Shown piece by piece: positions 8,862 through 17,957 of a stretch of DNA of 39,087 bases. Location of the stretch: NCBI RefSeq assembly GCF_004348735.1, contig NZ_SMKT01000087.1:1-39087 (forward strand). Direction: 5' to 3'. The stretch comes from Actinomadura sp. KC06 (GTDB lineage: Bacteria > Actinomycetota > Actinomycetes > Streptosporangiales > Streptosporangiaceae). The position numbers and the translations under genes are program-made. Below the pieces are notes generated by a model. It was given only the letters and a program-made list of their open reading frames with translations. It had not been told where the DNA came from and made no database searches. Positions within the stretch are counted from its first letter, which is position 1. Each line of letters begins with the position of its first letter.

Positions 8862-10683
8862 GCGGCGTCCTGCCCGGACGGCCCTCGGACGGCTTGAAGG
8901 AGAGCGCCGCCGCTCTGTCCATTGACCATTCGGACCATCTTCTCCAGATCTGGAGTGAGGTTCCTGTCGTCCTGGAGTTCGGCGATCGCGCCGCGTATGA
9001 CGGCGTGAATGCGCTGGGTTCCCGTCCCGAGGCGCGGATCCGCCGCATCATCGTCGATTCCGCGGACGACCAGGTCGACGCCCTGCGCGCTCATGATGTA
9101 CTGCACGGCCAGCACAGTGTCGAGACGAGTCTGATTGGCGCGGAGGTTGCGAGCCGACGCCATCGCCATCGTGTTGTGGTCTTCCTGCCCGTCCTTGGCG
9201 GGCCGCGAAAGCGTCCCGGACGGAAAAGCCCGCACCTGCATTTCCGGAATCAGCGCCGTCGCGACGGTCTGAAGCTGGACCATGCCCGAGTTCAGACCCA
9301 CCTTGCCCCCAGCCAGATTGGCGGGCAGCCGTAACTCCACCTACTGGAAAGAAGCCGTGCCGACAATTCCTGTGAGAGCACTCCGGCATCGACGAGCCCG
9401 GCGTTCAGCGCGTCCAGCGAATGTCCGAGGACCGCTCCGTCCCAGTTGCCGCCCATCACGAACTCCACCTGCCCGTCCTTCTTCCGGAAGATCAGGGGAT
9501 TGGACGTGGAGGCGTTCATCTCCGGAGCGAGGACCTTCTCGGCGTGGTTCAGGTTCTGCCGCAGGGACGCCAGAATGTGCGGCGCCGCGCGCACCGAGAC
9601 CGCGTCCTGGACGCGGTGCGTGTCCTCGGGATTGAAGCGCCGGCGCGTGCGATCGGTCATGAACTCGCTGCCGTCCAGAAGCGCGCGCAAACGGGCGACG
9701 ACTTCCTTCTGCTCGGGAATCTGCCGTTCGTCGTGCGTCCGGGTGTCCAATGACCCGGCCTCGGCCCGCAACGCTTCCATGAACAGGGCGAACGCGCCTT
9801 CGGCGAGGTCGGCCTGCGCTTCTCCCCGGTGCAGCGCCTCCAGGGCGGACGCGGCGACGACCGTGCTGCCGCTCATGATGGGCAGCGCCTCACCCATTTC
9901 CAGCTCCGCCGGAGCGATCCCGGCGTCCCGGAGAATTTCGGCTGCTCCGGCGACCCGCATGGGGTGCCCGGGCCGCGTCCAGCTAGCGCATCCTCCGGCT
10001 CCTGTGACCACCTGCCCGGCCACCGCCATCGGCTGCAGATCGCCCGACCCCAGCGACCCGACCTGCGGCATCACCGGGGTGACTCCGTTGTTGACCAGTT
10101 CGAGGAACTTGCCGGGCAATTCCGGCCGGACGCCCATGTGCCCGCGCGCCATCTGGTTCGCGCGGATCACCAGCGCCAGCCGTGCGATCCGCCCCGGAAG
10201 GACGGGTTCGGTCGCCACTCCATGGGAGGCCAGCACCCGATTCTGAAAATCTTTGGACTCCTCTGGGCTGATGGGCTTGTCCTTCAACGGCCCAAGCGCC
10301 TGGTTCCAGCCATATACGCGCGGGGGCGGCGGATTCTGCCGCGTGACCAGTGCTACCGCGTCGCGCCGATATTCGCGCATCGTCTGGACGGCTTCGGGGG
10401 TGAGGCTCACCCGCAACCGCGGAGCCGTGAGAACCTTGAACGCTTTCTCGACGGTCAGGCTCTTCCCGTCCAGCCTCAGCGAGACTTCAGGACCATCGGG
10501 AAGCCGAGCCGGATCGACGCTGACGTTCTTGCAGTCCGCAATCGTCCTCCGCTGAGCCGGGCCCTGCTCACGAACGCCCGGCCGGGGCTCCGCCGCGGCC
10601 ACGACACCGCCGCCCCCGCCGACGAGCAGCAGAGCCGTCCCACCTGCGACCAGCCCCTTCACCGGCAATCCACGCGTCCCCAC
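8858..10683 (-). pseudogene. Exported histidine/phenylalanine ammonia-lyase-fold protein, frameshifted
   Basis: Start is GTG at 10683, with GGGGAGG 5 nt upstream. The N-terminus is a signal peptide (LPVKG, hydrophobic LVAGGTALLLV, glycine run, VVAAA). The body follows the HAL/PAL fold: VYGWNQALG, ARGHMGVRPELP, GSLGSGDLQPMA, VQDAVSVRAAPH, NPLIF...GGNWDG, then GLNSGMVQLQT and QEDHNTMAMAS. The reading frame ends prematurely at 9292, while the expected C-terminal part lies in the -1 frame from about 9340 to 8858. One base is missing, or two gained, near 9310-9350. The MIO-forming Ala-Ser-Gly is replaced by a one-residue-shorter LGSGD, the catalytic Tyr of DAYS is Val, and the NGT Asn is Ser. It may be a non-lyase family member as well as a broken gene. 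A sequencing error at the frameshift is possible. Confidence 0.8.
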
Positions 10684-10761
10684 GAAAGCCTCCCCGAGCG
10701 TCGCCCCATCGCGCGTTCGGGCGTACCCGCACAAAGGTCAGCATCCCGCCCGCCACCGGCA

Positions 10762-10797
10762 AAGATCATCCATGACACCCGGCCCTTTGATGATCTT
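10762..10797. promoter_or_regulatory. Inverted repeat AAGATCATC...GATGATCTT
   Basis: Perfect 9-bp arms (10762-10770 and 10789-10797), spaced by 18 bp, lie between the divergent lyase-like gene and the galactoside operon. Placement suggests an operator or a leader hairpin. The cognate regulator is not in the window. Confidence 0.4.
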
Positions 10798-10841
10798 GCT
10801 GCGCGGGGCGCGGACGAAGTCCGGAGTGAAAGCGCCGGAGA

Positions 10842-10886
10842 GTTCCCGGGAAAATGGCCGTTTTTAACAGCGCATGAACCGGGAAC
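10842..10886. promoter_or_regulatory. Palindrome TTCCCGGGAA and half-repeat ahead of the galactoside operon
   Basis: A perfect 10-bp palindrome with a central CG (10843-10852) is followed by CCGGGAAC (10879-10886), the inverse of GTTCCCGG at 10842-10849. CG-centred palindromes are typical of LacI-type operators, so this is a candidate control site for the operon starting at 10938. Evidence is pattern only. Confidence 0.35.
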
Positions 10887-10937
10887 CATAGTGCGGGAAA
10901 GTTTGATCACTGCTGTCCCCACCGCGTCCGCAGGGAA

Positions 10938-12236
10938 GTGATCAAGGTGAGGCGAGCACTCGGGCTCCGGTCCCTGATCGGCATGCTGGTCGTTCTGGCC
11001 GCGATGACCGGCTGCGGCGGAGGTGGCGGCCAGTCGGACCAGGTGCGGCTCACCTTCTGGACGTGGGTCCCGGGCATCGAGAAATCGATCGACCTGTGGA
11101 ATTCCCAGAACCCGGACGTCCAGGTCGAGCTGGAAAGCATCACGGCCGGGGTGGACGGCGGCTACGCGAAGATGTTCTCCGCGGTCAAAGCCGGCGCGGC
11201 ACCGGATTTGGCGCAGGTCGAATACTGGGAGATCCCCGCGTTCCTGCTCGAACAAGGGCTGGTCGAGCTGGGACGGTACGGCGCCAAGCAGCACGCGGGC
11301 GAGTTCGTCCCGTGGCAATGGCGGCAGGGCGTGTTCAACGACGGCGTGTACGCGATTCCGCAGGCGTCCGGGCCGATGGCGCTCTACTACCGCGCCGACC
11401 TGTTCCAGCAATGGGGCATCGAACCGCCCGCCACCTGGGACGCCTACGAGCGGGCCGCGCGGCGGATCCGCGGCGCCGACCCGTCCGCCCGGATCGGAAC
11501 GTTCCCCCCGGCCAACTCGCAGTGGTTCGTCGCGCTGGCCTGGCAGGCGGGGGCGCGCTGGTTCGGCGCCGACGGACGGTGGTCGGTGGACATCGACGAC
11601 GGCCCGACCCTCCGGGTCGCGGAGTACTGGGACAGGCTGCGCCGGGACGGGCTGATCTTCACCATGCCCGACGTCCACACCGAGTGGTACAAGGCCGTCC
11701 GCGACGGGAAGATCGTCGCCTGGCTGGGCCCGCAGTGGGGGGACGCGCTGCTCAAGGGCAACGCGCCCAACACAGCGGGGAAATGGCGGGTGGCCCCGAT
11801 GCCGCAGTGGAGCACCACCGGCAAGGCGTCCGCGAACTGGGGCGGCTCCTCGACCGCGGTGCTGCGCGGCACGCGGCATCCGCGCGAGGCGCTCCGGTTC
11901 GCGCTGTGGCTGAACACCGACCGGCGGAGCGTCGATCACCTCATCGAGGGCGGGTACGGCTGGCCCGCGGCGACGGGGATCGCGCGGGGATCCGCGCTGG
12001 ACCGCGCCGACCCGTTCTTCGGCGGCCAGCGCTACAACGACGTGTTCGCCGAGGCCGACCGGCACGTCGACACCGGATGGCGGTGGGTCCCGACCACCGC
12101 GGCGATGCTCGACTCGCTGAACATCGGGTTCACCGAAGCCGTCGGCGGCCAGGGCAGTTTCGTCGAGGCCGTACGGGCGGCGCAGCGGAGCACGGTGCGC
12201 GACATGCGCCGCAAGGGCCTCACCGTCGATGACTGA
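10938..12236 (+). CDS. ABC sugar transporter substrate-binding lipoprotein
   Basis: This is a 432-residue family-1 extracellular solute-binding protein. A basic N-region (KVRRALGLR), hydrophobic core and lipobox LAAMTGC (Cys26) mark it for lipid anchoring. The mature domain begins RLTFWTWVPGIEKSIDLWN and contains ALYYRADLFQQWGIEPPATWD and the C-terminal WGGSSTAVLRGTRHPREAL, all typical of oligosaccharide binders. The GTG at 10938 sits too close to AGGGA; GTG at 10947 is an alternative start with better spacing. It is the first gene of a six-gene operon, 21 bp before the first permease. With the downstream GH42 enzyme, the ligand is probably a galactoside, by inference from context. No ATPase gene is present, as is usual where a shared MsiK-type ATPase serves several systems. 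Confidence 0.9.
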   Translation: MIKVRRALGLRSLIGMLVVLAAMTGCGGGGGQSDQVRLTFWTWVPGIEKSIDLWNSQNPDVQVELESITAGVDGGYAKMFSAVKAGAAPDLAQVEYWEIPAFLLEQGLVELGRYGAKQHAGEFVPWQWRQGVFNDGVYAIPQASGPMALYYRADLFQQWGIEPPATWDAYERAARRIRGADPSARIGTFPPANSQWFVALAWQAGARWFGADGRWSVDIDDGPTLRVAEYWDRLRRDGLIFTMPDVHTEWYKAVRDGKIVAWLGPQWGDALLKGNAPNTAGKWRVAPMPQWSTTGKASANWGGSSTAVLRGTRHPREALRFALWLNTDRRSVDHLIEGGYGWPAATGIARGSALDRADPFFGGQRYNDVFAEADRHVDTGWRWVPTTAAMLDSLNIGFTEAVGGQGSFVEAVRAAQRSTVRDMRRKGLTVDD

Positions 12237-12257
12237 GCAGCGACCGAGGAGGCGCCC

Positions 12258-13181
12258 ATGACCCGTCCCCCAGCTCGCGGCGCACCGGGAAGGCGGCACG
12301 CCCCGCTGCTGTTCTTCGGGCCGTTCGCGGTGGTGTTCCTCGCGTTCTTCATCGTGCCGATCGGATACGCGGTGTGGCAGAGCTTCACCGGCGTGCGCCG
12401 CTCAGGACCGCTAGGGCTCGGCGGCAGCGAGACGACGTTCGCGGGCCTGAGAAACTACTCCGACGCGCTGACCCAGACGGGGTTCACCGAGAGCCTGCTG
12501 CGCATCCTGCTCTTCGGCCTCGTCACGGTGCCCTTGATGATCTTCGCGGCGGTCGTCCTGGCGCTGCTGCTCGACTCGGCGGCGGCGGTGTGGCCCCGCT
12601 TCTTCCGGACGGTCTACTTCCTGCCGTTCGGGATCCCCGGCGTGATCGCGTCGATCCTGTGGAGCTACCTGTACCTGCCGGAGCTGAGCCCGATCCTGGA
12701 GGTGCTGCAGCGGATCGGCTTCACCGCCGAGCCGCTCGCCGGCGACTCGGTGCTGTGGGCGATCGCGAACATCGTGCTCTGGGAGTTCGCCGGCTACAAC
12801 ATGCTGATCATCGTCGCGCAGCTGCAGGCGGCGCCGCGGGACCTGTACGACGCGGCCCGGGTGGACGGGGCGAACGCGTGGCAGCTCGTCTGGCACCTGA
12901 AGCTGCCGCTGATCCGTCCGGCGGCCGTGCTGGCCGCGGTCTTCACGATCATCGGGACGGTGCAGCTGTTCGCCGAGCCGCTGGTCCTGGAACGGGCGGC
13001 GCCCGCCGTCACGAACGACTACACGCCCAACGTGTCCGCCTACAACCAGGCGTTCACGTACAACGACTACGGCCTCGCGGCGGCGGAGGCGGTCTTGCTC
13101 GCGCTCGCCGCGTTCGTCCTGTCGTTCGGGTTCCTGCGCCTGGTCGGCCGGGCGGGCCGCCCCGGAGGCGGTGGCCGATGA
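12258..13181 (+). CDS. ABC sugar permease, MalF/UgpA type
   Basis: This is a 307-residue inner-membrane permease with about six hydrophobic helices, starting with LLFFGPFAVVFLAFFIVPIGYAVWQSF. The cytoplasmic EAA loop reads YDAARVDGANAWQLVWHLKLPLIRP and contacts the ATPase. The start is set by GAGGAGG 5 nt before the ATG. The stop overlaps the next permease by ATGA. It forms a heterodimer with the 13178-14011 product to import the sugar captured by the upstream lipoprotein. Confidence 0.92.
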   Translation: MTRPPARGAPGRRHAPLLFFGPFAVVFLAFFIVPIGYAVWQSFTGVRRSGPLGLGGSETTFAGLRNYSDALTQTGFTESLLRILLFGLVTVPLMIFAAVVLALLLDSAAAVWPRFFRTVYFLPFGIPGVIASILWSYLYLPELSPILEVLQRIGFTAEPLAGDSVLWAIANIVLWEFAGYNMLIIVAQLQAAPRDLYDAARVDGANAWQLVWHLKLPLIRPAAVLAAVFTIIGTVQLFAEPLVLERAAPAVTNDYTPNVSAYNQAFTYNDYGLAAAEAVLLALAAFVLSFGFLRLVGRAGRPGGGGR

Positions 13182-14011
13182 GGGGGACGCGCGTCCTGGT
13201 CGTGGCGGTCCTCGCGGTCGCGGCCGGCTACTTCCTGGTGCCGATCTACTGGCTGGTGGTGGCGTCCACCAAGAGCACCGACGGGCTCCTCGGCAGCTCA
13301 CCGCTCTGGTTCGCCGAGCCGCGGCCGTGGCGGAACCTGATGGACCTGCTGACCTACGACGACGGCATCTACCTGCGGTGGCTCGGCAACACGGTGCTGT
13401 ACTCGGGCGTCGGCGCGTTCGCCGCCACGCTGCTCGCCGCCGGGGCCGGGCACGCGATGGCGAAGTTCGACTTCCGCGGCCGGGAGGCGGCGTTCAAGGT
13501 CGTGCTCGGCGGCGTGCTGGTGCCCACCACGGTGCTCGCGCTGCCGCTGTACCTCATGTTCAGCCGGATCGGGCTCGCCAACACGTACTGGTCGGTGCTG
13601 CTGCCCAGCGTGGTCAGCCCGTTCGGGGTGTACCTGTGCCGGATCTACGCCGAGGCGGCCGTCCCGGACGAGCTGCTCGAGGCCGCACGGGTGGACGGGG
13701 CAGGCGAGCTGCGCATCTTCTTCACGATCGCGCTGCGCGTCATGTCGCCCGCGCTGGTCACGGTCTTCCTGTTTCAGCTCATCGGCATCTGGAACAACTT
13801 CTTCCTGCCGCTGGTGATGCTGTCCGACCCGGACCTGTACCCGATCCCGCTCGGCCTGCTGTCGTGGCAGTCGATCGTCGACCGGCAGCCGGTCCTGTAC
13901 CAGCTCGCGATCGGCGGCGCGCTGGTGTCGGTGGTGCCGCTGGCCATCGCGATCGTCGTCCTGCAGCGGTTCTGGCGGACCGGGCTCACGGAAGGGAGCG
14001 TCAAGGCTTGA
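13178..14011 (+). CDS. ABC sugar permease, MalG/UgpE type
   Basis: This is a 277-residue permease with a hydrophobic N-terminus (VLVVAVLAVAAGYFLVPIYW), further membrane helices and the EAA loop LLEAARVDGAGELRIFFTIAL, followed by LIGIWNNFFLPLVML and a short C-terminal tail. It starts inside the ATGA overlap with the first permease, preceded by CGGAGG. It ends with TGA overlapping the TTG start of the beta-galactosidase, so permease and hydrolase translation are coupled. Confidence 0.92.
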   Translation: MRGTRVLVVAVLAVAAGYFLVPIYWLVVASTKSTDGLLGSSPLWFAEPRPWRNLMDLLTYDDGIYLRWLGNTVLYSGVGAFAATLLAAGAGHAMAKFDFRGREAAFKVVLGGVLVPTTVLALPLYLMFSRIGLANTYWSVLLPSVVSPFGVYLCRIYAEAAVPDELLEAARVDGAGELRIFFTIALRVMSPALVTVFLFQLIGIWNNFFLPLVMLSDPDLYPIPLGLLSWQSIVDRQPVLYQLAIGGALVSVVPLAIAIVVLQRFWRTGLTEGSVKA

Positions 14012-16065
14012 ACGATCGGGGCGAGGGGCTTGCCGCGGGCCTGCGCGCTCGGCTCGGCGGGAGCATCGGCTACGGCGGCGACTACAACCCCGAGCAGTGG
14101 CCCGAGGACGTCTGGGCCGAGGACGTCCGGCTCATGGCCGAGGCGGGCGTGAACCTGGTGTCGCTCGGCATCTTCTCCTGGGCGAGGGTGCAGCCGGAAC
14201 CGGAGACCTTCGACTGGGGCTGGCTGGACCGGGTGATGGACCTGCTGGCGGACGGCGGCGTGGCGGTGTGCCTGGCCACGATGACCGCCTCGCCTCCCCC
14301 GTGGCTGGCGCGGCTGCATCCGGAGACCCTGCCGGTCAGGCCGGACGGGACCGTCCTGTGGCCCGGGGCGCGGCAGCACTTCACCCCGTCCAGCCGGGTC
14401 TACCGCGACTACGCGACCCGCCTCGTCGAGCGGTTGGCGACCCGGTACGGCGGCCATCCCGCGCTCGCCGCGTGGCACGTCGGCAACGAGTACGGGTGCC
14501 ACGTGTCCGACTCGTACGGGAACGTCGACGCGGTGGCGTTCCGCGACTGGCTGCGCCGCCGCTACGGGACGATCGACGCCCTGAACGAGGCGTGGTCGAC
14601 CACGTTCTGGTCGCAGCGGTACGCCACATGGGACGAGATCAACCCGCCCCGCCAGGCCCCGACCTTCCCCAATCCCGCGCAGCGGATCGACTTCCGCCGG
14701 TTCTCGTCCGACGCGCTCCTGGAGTGCTTCCTGGCCGAGAAGGAGGTGCTGCGGCGCGTAACACCGAACGTCCCGGTGACGACGAACTTCTTCCCGCTGC
14801 GGGACACGCTCGACCTGCACGCCTGGGCGCCCCACCAGGACGTCGTCTCCTACGACTCCTATCCGGATCCCGCCGACCCCGGCGCCCACGTCGCCGCCGC
14901 GTTCGCCTTCGACCTCATGCGGTCGCTGAAGGACGGCGCGCCGTGGCTGCTGCTCGAACAGGCGCCCACGGCGGTGAACTGGCGGCGCGTCAACCGTCCG
15001 AAGGCGCCCGGCCAGATGCGGCTGTGGTCGTGGCAGGCGGTCGGGCGCGGCGCCGACGCGGTGATGTTCTTCCAGTGGCGGGCGTCCCGCGGCGGCGCGG
15101 AGAAGTACCACTCGGCGATGGTGCCGCACGCGGGCACCGGCACCCGCACCTTTCAGGAGGTCCGCGAGCTCGGACGGGAGCTGGCCGGGGTCCCGGAGAT
15201 CGCCGGCGCCCGGGTCCGCGCGCCGGTCGCGCTGGTGCTGGACTGGCCGAGCTGGTGGGGGCTGGAGCAGGACAGCCATCCGTCCGCGCTGCTGCGGCAG
15301 CGGGAGGCGAGCCTCGCGCACTACGCGCCGCTGTTCGCGGCCGGGGTCACCTGCGACGTCGTCCACCCGTCGGCGGACCTGTCGGGGTACCGGCTGGTCG
15401 CCGTCCCCAACCTCTACATGATCACCGGGTCGGGCGCGGCGAACCTGGCGGGCTTCGTCCGCGGCGGCGGCCATCTGCTGGTGTCGTTCTTCTCCGGCGT
15501 CGTCGACGAGCGCGACCGCGTCCACCCCGGCGGCGCCCCCGGGCCGCTGGCCGACGTCCTCGGCCTGCGGGTCGCGGAGTTCTGGCCGCTGGCGAAGGGC
15601 GAGCACGTCGACCTCAACGAGACCGAGCCCGGCTGGTTCGACGGCGGCGCGGCGCGCGGGTCCCTGTGGTCGGAGGAGGTCCGGCTGGACGCGGCGTCCC
15701 CGCTGGCCACGTTCGCCTCCGGCGCTGTGGCGGGACGCCCCGCCGCCGCCCGCAACCGGTTCGGCACCGGCACCGCCTACTACCTCGCCACCCGTCCCGC
15801 CCCAGCCGCGATGGGCACGATGCTCAGCCGCATATGCCGGGAGGCGGGCGCCGCGCCAGACCTCCCGGACGTCCCCGAAGGCGTCGAGACCGTCACCCGC
15901 CACACCGAGGACGGCACCCGTTTCGCCTTCGTCCTCAACCACAACGACAGGCCGGTGGCCGTGCCACTGCCGCCCGGTGGCGTCGATCCGCGCGACGGCA
16001 CGGGGGTCATCCCGCCGTATGAACTCGACGCCAGGGGCGTCCTCGTCGTCAGGTATTCGGCATGA
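14008..16065 (+). CDS. Beta-galactosidase, glycoside hydrolase family 42
   Basis: This 685-residue cytoplasmic enzyme hydrolyses terminal beta-galactosides. It begins with the GH42 signature GYGGDYNPEQWPEDVW, contains the acid/base Glu161 in AAWHVGNEYG and the nucleophile Glu317 in PWLLLEQAPTAVNW, then WQAVGRGADAVMFFQWR. The trimerisation domain (VALVLDWPSWWGLEQ, GGHLLVSFFSGVVDE) and a C-terminal beta domain (FAFVLNHNDRPVAVPLP) follow. Length is normal for GH42 (about 650-690). The start is the TTG at 14008, overlapping the permease stop (TTGA), with GGGAG about 9 nt upstream. There is no signal peptide, so substrate is imported first. The stop overlaps the SDR start by ATGA. Released galactose would feed the two following enzymes. 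Confidence 0.93.
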   Translation: MNDRGEGLAAGLRARLGGSIGYGGDYNPEQWPEDVWAEDVRLMAEAGVNLVSLGIFSWARVQPEPETFDWGWLDRVMDLLADGGVAVCLATMTASPPPWLARLHPETLPVRPDGTVLWPGARQHFTPSSRVYRDYATRLVERLATRYGGHPALAAWHVGNEYGCHVSDSYGNVDAVAFRDWLRRRYGTIDALNEAWSTTFWSQRYATWDEINPPRQAPTFPNPAQRIDFRRFSSDALLECFLAEKEVLRRVTPNVPVTTNFFPLRDTLDLHAWAPHQDVVSYDSYPDPADPGAHVAAAFAFDLMRSLKDGAPWLLLEQAPTAVNWRRVNRPKAPGQMRLWSWQAVGRGADAVMFFQWRASRGGAEKYHSAMVPHAGTGTRTFQEVRELGRELAGVPEIAGARVRAPVALVLDWPSWWGLEQDSHPSALLRQREASLAHYAPLFAAGVTCDVVHPSADLSGYRLVAVPNLYMITGSGAANLAGFVRGGGHLLVSFFSGVVDERDRVHPGGAPGPLADVLGLRVAEFWPLAKGEHVDLNETEPGWFDGGAARGSLWSEEVRLDAASPLATFASGAVAGRPAAARNRFGTGTAYYLATRPAPAAMGTMLSRICREAGAAPDLPDVPEGVETVTRHTEDGTRFAFVLNHNDRPVAVPLPPGGVDPRDGTGVIPPYELDARGVLVVRYSA

Positions 16066-16802
16066 AGCCGTTCGATGGCAAGTGCGCCGTGGTGACGGGC
16101 GCCGCGTCGGGCATCGGCGCCGCGATCGTCGACCGTTTCGTGGCCGACGGCGCCAAGGTGATCGCCGTCGATATCGCCGCGGAGCCGCTGCGCGACGCCG
16201 CCGCCGACCGCCCCGCAGTACGCCCCGTGCTCGGAGACGTCTCCCAAGCCGACACCTGGACACTCGTAGCGGACCTGGCCCGCGACGAGTTCGGCCGCCT
16301 GGACGTCCTGTGCTCCAACGCGGGATTCAGCGTCCACGCCCCGGCGCACGAACTCGCCGAGGACGACTGGGACCGGCAGCTCGCCGTCAACCTCAAGGCC
16401 GCCTACCTCGGAGTCCGGGCCTGCGTCGGGCTCCTGGCCGACAGCGCGGGCGCGGTCGTGCTGACATCCTCGGTGCACGCCACCGTCGGGCTGCCGGGAC
16501 GCCCCGCCTACGCCGCCGCCAAGGGCGGGCTGTGTTCGCTGGGCCGCCAGCTGGCGGTGGAGTACGGGCCACGCGTGCGCGTCAACACCGTCCTCCCCGG
16601 ACCGATCCTGACCCCCGTCTGGGGCCGCATCGACGACGAGGCACGGCGGCGCAGCGCCGCGGCCACCGCGGCCGACCGGCTCGGGCGGCCCGACGAGGTG
16701 GCGGCGGCGGTGGCCTTCCTCGCCTCGCCCGAGAGCTCCTACATCACCGGGGCGAGCCTGCTCGTGGACGGCGGCTGGACCGCCAAGAAGGACTCCGCAT
16801 GA
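16062..16802 (+). CDS. SDR-family NAD(P)-dependent dehydrogenase, probable galactose dehydrogenase
   Basis: This is a 246-residue classical short-chain dehydrogenase. The dinucleotide motif TGAASGIG is at 12-19, Asp37 in VIAVDI favours NAD(H), CSNAG carries Asn86, the catalytic Ser lies in LTSSVHA (136-137), and Tyr150/Lys154 in YAAAK complete the tetrad. The C-terminus has the usual SSYITGASLLVDGGW. It sits between GH42 and galactonate dehydratase, with ATGA overlaps on both sides. It therefore most likely oxidises D-galactose (or another aldose) to its lactone. The family call is firm; the substrate is inferred from position. Confidence 0.88.
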   Translation: MKPFDGKCAVVTGAASGIGAAIVDRFVADGAKVIAVDIAAEPLRDAAADRPAVRPVLGDVSQADTWTLVADLARDEFGRLDVLCSNAGFSVHAPAHELAEDDWDRQLAVNLKAAYLGVRACVGLLADSAGAVVLTSSVHATVGLPGRPAYAAAKGGLCSLGRQLAVEYGPRVRVNTVLPGPILTPVWGRIDDEARRRSAAATAADRLGRPDEVAAAVAFLASPESSYITGASLLVDGGWTAKKDSA

Positions 16803-17944
16803 AGATCGCCAGGGTGGAGACGTTCCCGGTCCCGCCGCGCTGGCTGTTCTGCCGGATCGAGACCGACGACGGCCTCGTCGGCTGGGGCGAACCGGTGGTG
16901 GAGGGCCGCGCCGAGGTCGTCCGCGCCGCCGTGGACGTCCTGGCCGAGTACCTTCTCGGACGCGACCCGCTGCGCATCGAGGACCACTGGCAGGTCCTCG
17001 CCAAGGGCGGCTTCTACCGGGGCGGGCCGGTGCTGTCCAGCGCGCTCGCTGGCCTGGACCAGGCGCTGTGGGACATCGCCGGCAAAGCGCGCGGCGTCCC
17101 GGTGTACTCGCTGCTCGGCGGCCCTGTGCGCGACCGCGTCCGCATGTACGCCTGGATCGGCGGAGACGAGCCCGCGGCGCTCGCGGACGGCATCGCGGCC
17201 CGTGTCGATGAGGGGTTCACCGCCGTCAAGATGAACGCCTCCGGACGGATGCCGCCGCTCGCCGGCCAGGCCGCCATGACCGCCGTGGTCGACCGCGTCG
17301 CCGCCGCCCGCGAGGCGCTCGGCCCGGAACGCGACGTCGCGGTCGACTTCCACGGCCGCCTCGCCCCGGCGGACTCCCGCCGCCTCCTCCCCCTGCTGGA
17401 CGACCTGCACCCCCTCTTCGCCGAGGAGCCGGTGCTGCCCGACAGCCCGCACCTCCTCCGCGACGTCGTCACCGCCAGCAGCGTCCCCATCGCCACCGGC
17501 GAGCGGCTCTACTCGCGCTGGGACTTCCGGCCCGTGCTCGAAGCGGGCGCCGCGGTCGTCCAGCCGGACGTCTCGCACGCCGGCGGAATCTCCGAGACCC
17601 GCCGGATCGCCGCGCTAGCCGAAGTATGGGGAGCCCACCTGGCACCGCACTGCCCGCTGGGCCCGCTCGCCCTCGCGGCCAGCCTCCAGGTCGCGTTCGC
17701 CACCCCGAACTTCCTGATCCAGGAACACTCGATCGGCATTCACTACAACACCGGCGCCGACCTGCTCGACTACGTCCTGGACCCGGCGGTCTTCCAGTTC
17801 ACCGCCGGTCACGCCGCACCACTTTCGGCCCCGGGCCTGGGCGTCCAGATCGACGAGACCGCCGTCCGCCGCGCCGCCCGCACGGACCATACCTGGCGTA
17901 ACCCGACCTGGCGCCACGAAGACGGCGCCTTCGCCGAATGGTGA
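16799..17944 (+). CDS. dgoD: D-galactonate dehydratase-like enolase-superfamily enzyme
   Basis: This 381-residue mandelate-racemase/enolase-superfamily enzyme is almost the length of E. coli DgoD (382). Metal ligands appear at Asp183 (AVDFHGR), Glu209 (FAEEPV) and Glu235 (TGERLYSRWDF). The acid/base histidines are His185 and His284 (APHCPLGP), arranged as in galactonate dehydratases. N-terminal capping residues include GGFYRGGPVLSSALAGLDQALWD. It should dehydrate D-galactonate to 2-keto-3-deoxygalactonate, the step after the SDR enzyme. The ATG overlaps the SDR stop. No lactonase, KDGal kinase or aldolase follows, because the operon is interrupted about 120 bp downstream. Confidence 0.85.
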   Translation: MKIARVETFPVPPRWLFCRIETDDGLVGWGEPVVEGRAEVVRAAVDVLAEYLLGRDPLRIEDHWQVLAKGGFYRGGPVLSSALAGLDQALWDIAGKARGVPVYSLLGGPVRDRVRMYAWIGGDEPAALADGIAARVDEGFTAVKMNASGRMPPLAGQAAMTAVVDRVAAAREALGPERDVAVDFHGRLAPADSRRLLPLLDDLHPLFAEEPVLPDSPHLLRDVVTASSVPIATGERLYSRWDFRPVLEAGAAVVQPDVSHAGGISETRRIAALAEVWGAHLAPHCPLGPLALAASLQVAFATPNFLIQEHSIGIHYNTGADLLDYVLDPAVFQFTAGHAAPLSAPGLGVQIDETAVRRAARTDHTWRNPTWRHEDGAFAEW

Positions 17945-17957
17945 GAAGGGCACGACC

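Noticed and set aside
13171..16065. A single 964-residue frame covering permease 2 and GH42 DNA
   Set aside because: Its first 280 residues are an out-of-frame shadow of the permease; only the part from the TTG at 14008 is the real GH42 protein.
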